A stretch of 64,000 nucleotides of DNA. Source: G963674685 sp963674685 (GTDB lineage Bacteria > Lernaellota > Lernaellaia > JACKCT01). The notes under the pieces were generated by a model, which was not told where the DNA came from, made no database searches, and saw only the letters and a program-made list of their open reading frames with translations. Within the stretch, counting starts at the first letter, position 1. Every line of letters begins with the position of its first letter. This document shows, in pieces, positions 61,482-64,000 of this stretch. The stretch covers positions 992,001 through 1,056,000 of the forward strand of contig CAXXWT010000003.1 in assembly GCA_963674685.2 (NCBI GenBank), in the 5' to 3' direction. A program made the position numbers and the translations under genes.

Positions 61482-62798
61482 TCATGTTTTTACGAGATAT
61501 CGCTCCAGTTCCCAAGGGTGCACCTGGCGGATATATGCGCGCCATTCCTCAGACTTCGCTTTGGCCAGGGTTTTGGAGATGACCTTGCCGAGTTCGTCGG
61601 CAAGTATCTTGTCTTTCTCAAACTCCCAGACGGCCTCTCCGAGGTTGGCCGGCAATTTCTTGATTCTCAGTCGCCCCATCTCTCTGCCGGACAGCTTGTA
61701 AATATCCTTTTCGACGGATTCGCCGGGATCGATTTTATCTTCGATTCCATGCAGTCCCGCGCCGATCAGAGCGGCGATGGAAAGATATGGATTGCAACTG
61801 GGATCGGGGCCGCGAACTTCCAGAACCATCTCTTCGGAGCCTTTGTCGGGAACGCGTATATAAGGCTCGATGTTGCTTTTGGACCAGTAAACATGCGTCG
61901 GCGCTTCATGGCCCGGCACCAGGCGCTTGTAGCTGTTGACCAGGGGATTGAACAGCAGGCAAAGGCCTTCGCCGTGCGTGAGAATGCCGCCCATGAAGCG
62001 CATGGCGGTTTTGGATAATCCGCCTTTTCCATCGCGGAAGGCGTCGCCATCGCCGCTTGCGGCGCTGATGGAAATATGCATACCGGAGCCGGCGGATTCG
62101 TATATGGGCTTGGGCATGAACGTGGCCACGAAGCCGTGGCGCTTGGCGATGGCCTTCGTGACGAAGCGCAAGGTGACGATGGCGTCGGCGCATTCCAGGG
62201 CGGGCAGGGGGGACAGGGCGATTTCGTGCTGCCCGGGGGAAATTTCATGATGCGCGTGATGGATGCGCAATCCCATCTGGTCAAGGCAACTGATGACCTC
62301 GCGGCGAAAATCCTGCCCCGGTTCACCGGCGGAAAAATCCAGGTAACCCGATGCATCCGCCGTATCCATGATCGCGTTTCCGTCGGCGCCCATCGGAAAA
62401 ATATAAAACTCGACCTCCGCGGCGAAGCGCAGGTTGATATTTCTGTTCGCGAGTTTCCGGTCGATTTTGCGTAAAATCCTGCGCGGGCAAGTTTCGCTGG
62501 GGGTTCCGTCGGGCATGGTCAGATCGGCGATCAGCCTGGCTCCTCTTTGCTTCTGACCAAAATCCGGGAGAACGGAGAAGGTGTCCATATCGGCTTTCAG
62601 CCGTCCGTCGGTTTCCTTGGAACGAAAAGGACCGGACATGGCGCTGGCGTCGATAGGCAGAGGATTGGCGAGAACCTCGTCAAGCTGCCCTCCGCCGACC
62701 TCCACGCCTTTTAGCTGCCCTAAAATGTCCGTGAACTGGAGGAGGAGGTAATGGATAGAAGATTCGGAAATGACTCTTTTAATTTCACGCAGTTCCAT
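61482..62798 (-). CDS. glnA: Glutamine synthetase type I, alpha-like second copy
   Basis: 438 residues, shorter than the other copy as in GSI-alpha enzymes. Catalytic motifs are A-G-S-G-M-H-I, N-P-L-V-N-S-Y-K-R-L-V-P-G-H-E-A-P and R-G-P-D-P-S-C-N-P. At the adenylylation position it has D-I-Y-K-L-S-G-R-E, a different context from Tyr398 of the first copy. First gene of the operon, and preceded by a promoter-like pair. Two synthetases in one operon with PII suggests different regulation of each. Confidence 0.93.
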   Translation of the reverse strand: MELREIKRVISESSIHYLLLQFTDILGQLKGVEVGGGQLDEVLANPLPIDASAMSGPFRSKETDGRLKADMDTFSVLPDFGQKQRGARLIADLTMPDGTPSETCPRRILRKIDRKLANRNINLRFAAEVEFYIFPMGADGNAIMDTADASGYLDFSAGEPGQDFRREVISCLDQMGLRIHHAHHEISPGQHEIALSPLPALECADAIVTLRFVTKAIAKRHGFVATFMPKPIYESAGSGMHISISAASGDGDAFRDGKGGLSKTAMRFMGGILTHGEGLCLLFNPLVNSYKRLVPGHEAPTHVYWSKSNIEPYIRVPDKGSEEMVLEVRGPDPSCNPYLSIAALIGAGLHGIEDKIDPGESVEKDIYKLSGREMGRLRIKKLPANLGEAVWEFEKDKILADELGKVISKTLAKAKSEEWRAYIRQVHPWELERYLVKT

Positions 62799-62851
62799 TG
62801 GCTCGGTTTGTCTTTTTGTAAATTGAACAGTGAAACAATGAACTGGGGCTG

Positions 62852-62880
62852 TTTTTAGTAAAATAATTGAGTGCTGTCAA
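62852..62880 (-). promoter_or_regulatory. Promoter of the glutamine synthetase-PII operon
   Basis: On the minus strand a perfect TTGACA (62880-62875), a 17-base spacer and TAAAAA (62857-62852) precede the ATG at 62798 by about 50 bases. The -10 is poor, but the -35 and spacing are good. No sigma-54 GG-N10-GC element was seen in this gap. Confidence 0.5.
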
Positions 62881-63032
62881 TGGATAATTGCATATTCAGC
62901 AAAATTCTGCGATCAATATGCATGTTTTAGACATATTTCGGATTAATTGAGTTAGAGTATTCGATATATACGCAGAATATTGGCATCATAACACTGCTAA
63001 TCAATTAGGATTTGCTTACGAATTAAGGAATT

Positions 63033-63710
63033 TCAGCGGATTTTGTCGGATTTGGCGAGATTATGCCTGGAGCATAGGATTCTGATGTTTTTTGCGCTGT
63101 TGTTGCCGCCCTTGGAGATGGGAATGATGTGATCGAAATGCAGATTTTCAGTAGTTCCGCAAACAACGCATTTACCGCGGTCGCGATTCCAGACCAGAAC
63201 CCGGGTTTTGGAGGGGATATTTCGCGGATCGATTTTAAAGCTTTGCTCTTTTCCGGCTTCGGAAAATCGCCGGAGCTTTAATTTGAAAACAAGCCGCCTC
63301 CCGTCGGATTCCCTCCAGGCGTCGATCAGGTGAAAAATGCCGAGATCGAGCCACATCCCTTTGCCGAGTTTGCGATACGCGCGCACTTTTTCCGGGGGCG
63401 CCAGCGAGTTTTTATAATTCTGCGCTGCTTCAAAGAAGCGCCCGTTCACGGACGGCGAGCCGTCGCGATTGTATTGCGGCTGGTCGACAAGCTGCGGGAA
63501 AGGGACGTTTTGCGACCGAAGGGCGTTGTGCCCCTGATAGATGAGGATGTCGTTGTCGGGATCGATGAGATCTTCATAATCCGAAGCGGGAGCGCCGGAT
63601 GTCAGAATCACGGAATGATCGCGCGTAGGGCGGAAATACATGCCGCGTTGGAAATAGACGCCTTCTTTGCGGCACATTTCTTGAAAACTGACGGCGACGC
63701 ATTGACTCAT
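63033..63710 (-). CDS. HNH endonuclease
   Basis: About 225 residues from ATG 63710; a TTG at 63746 would add 12. The C-terminal HNH is C-V-V-C-G-T, then H-F-D-H-I-I-P-I-S-K-G-G, N-S-A-K-N-I-R and C-S-R-H-N, with a zinc-binding C-x2-C/C-x2-H pair. The first 140 residues hold W-L-D-L-G-I-F-H-L-I-D-A-W and a beta-rich region with no recognised function. It lies beside rsmI rather than in a phage context. It may restrict DNA, or be a stray homing-type enzyme. Confidence 0.8.
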   Translation of the reverse strand: MSQCVAVSFQEMCRKEGVYFQRGMYFRPTRDHSVILTSGAPASDYEDLIDPDNDILIYQGHNALRSQNVPFPQLVDQPQYNRDGSPSVNGRFFEAAQNYKNSLAPPEKVRAYRKLGKGMWLDLGIFHLIDAWRESDGRRLVFKLKLRRFSEAGKEQSFKIDPRNIPSKTRVLVWNRDRGKCVVCGTTENLHFDHIIPISKGGNNSAKNIRILCSRHNLAKSDKIR

Positions 63711-63749
63711 AAAAGGTATTTCCGATTTTCGCAGGCGGTGCGACAAATG

Positions 63750-64000
63750 TTATCGCTTTTTAATCAGCGCATCATACACTTTGGATTTTTCGATTCCCAG
63801 CAGTATCGAAACGGCCTTGGCCGTATCTTTCGTCGACAGGCCGAGATGATCCTTCATTTCCGTGGCGCGCGTCAGGATGTCGGAGTTTATCTCGACATGA
63901 TCTTCCGTCGGAACATGCACGATCAATGTCAATTCCCCGAGCACGTTTCTTTGGGAAATGATTTCTTCGACCTCCCGGCACGCGCCGCGGATACATTCCT
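63750..64000 (-). CDS. rsmI: 16S rRNA (cytidine-1402-2'-O)-methyltransferase, C-terminal end only
   Basis: The frame is open at the right edge, so only about 83 C-terminal residues are present. E-C-I-R-G-A-C-R-E-V-E-E and N-V-L-G-E-L-T-L-I-V match the RsmI context in which the RGxL/AE and GE-x-x-L-V elements precede the tail. The tail L-S-T-K-D-T-A-K-A-V-S, K-S-K-V-Y-D-A-L is the helical end of RsmI. RsmI methylates C1402 of 16S rRNA in the decoding centre. It overlaps neither neighbour; the HNH gene starts 40 bases downstream. Confidence 0.85.
   Translation of the reverse strand, partial: ECIRGACREVEEIISQRNVLGELTLIVHVPTEDHVEINSDILTRATEMKDHLGLSTKDTAKAVSILLGIEKSKVYDALIKKR

Overview
The window looks like a chromosomal stretch of a diderm (Gram-negative) bacterium of deltaproteobacterial character. 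The evidence is lnt, rlpA, lapA, a FadL-type outer-membrane protein, many lipoproteins with clear lipoboxes, an aroA-cmk-rpsA-ihfB style cluster, and the methylmalonyl-CoA accessory genes mce and meaB. By eye the base composition is moderately GC-rich, except for one strongly AT-rich block at about 8.2-12.9 kb. No genus can be assigned from sequence alone. I recognised no rRNA, tRNA, CRISPR array, transposase or integrase.

Layout. 1-8.2 kb (+): the end of a metallo-beta-lactamase-fold hydrolase, methylmalonyl-CoA epimerase, a thiolase, an RND/MMPL exporter, two paralogous lipoproteins and an EI24-like membrane protein. 8.2-12.9 kb (+): an AT-rich accessory island with three tightly packed genes. 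They encode a STAS plus GHKL-ATPase protein, a protein with two PRPP-loop-like (phosphoribosyltransferase) signatures, and a nucleoside-phosphorylase-family protein. 12.9-17.3 kb (-): cysS, nth and a second-type EF-G. 17.5-22.5 kb: an EamA transporter, a HemN-like radical SAM protein, and an alpha/beta hydrolase, a 42-residue membrane peptide and an SGNH hydrolase in an operon. 22.5-25.3 kb (+): lnt overlapping prfB, whose reading frame needs a programmed +1 frameshift. 25.4-30.4 kb (+): a FadL-like porin, an Ig-like surface lipoprotein and an unknown protein. 30.4-43.9 kb: a mosaic of membrane, metallopeptidase, DivIVA, phosphoesterase, SprT-like, glycosyltransferase, MaoC-hydratase, TPR, RlpA and orphan genes.

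43.9-57.3 kb (-) is one long co-directional housekeeping run: mutL, meaB, Kelch lipoprotein, miaA, aroA, cmk, rpsA, sppA, ihfB, yfcE-like, HIT, lapA and TPR/SPOR, with several 4-nt overlaps. After a Cys-rich lipoprotein with a clear terminator and an orphan gene with a good promoter come a nitrogen-assimilation operon (glutamine synthetase, PII, glutamine synthetase; 62.8-59.6 kb, -), an HNH endonuclease and the C-terminal end of rsmI at the window edge.

The most interesting content is the island at 8.2-12.9 kb. It combines a GHKL ATPase with a STAS domain, a tandem PRTase-like protein and a nucleosidase-family protein of the type used as a suicide effector in several anti-phage systems. I infer an uncharacterised nucleotide-targeting defence or stress system; the sequence shows the domains and the operon, not the function.
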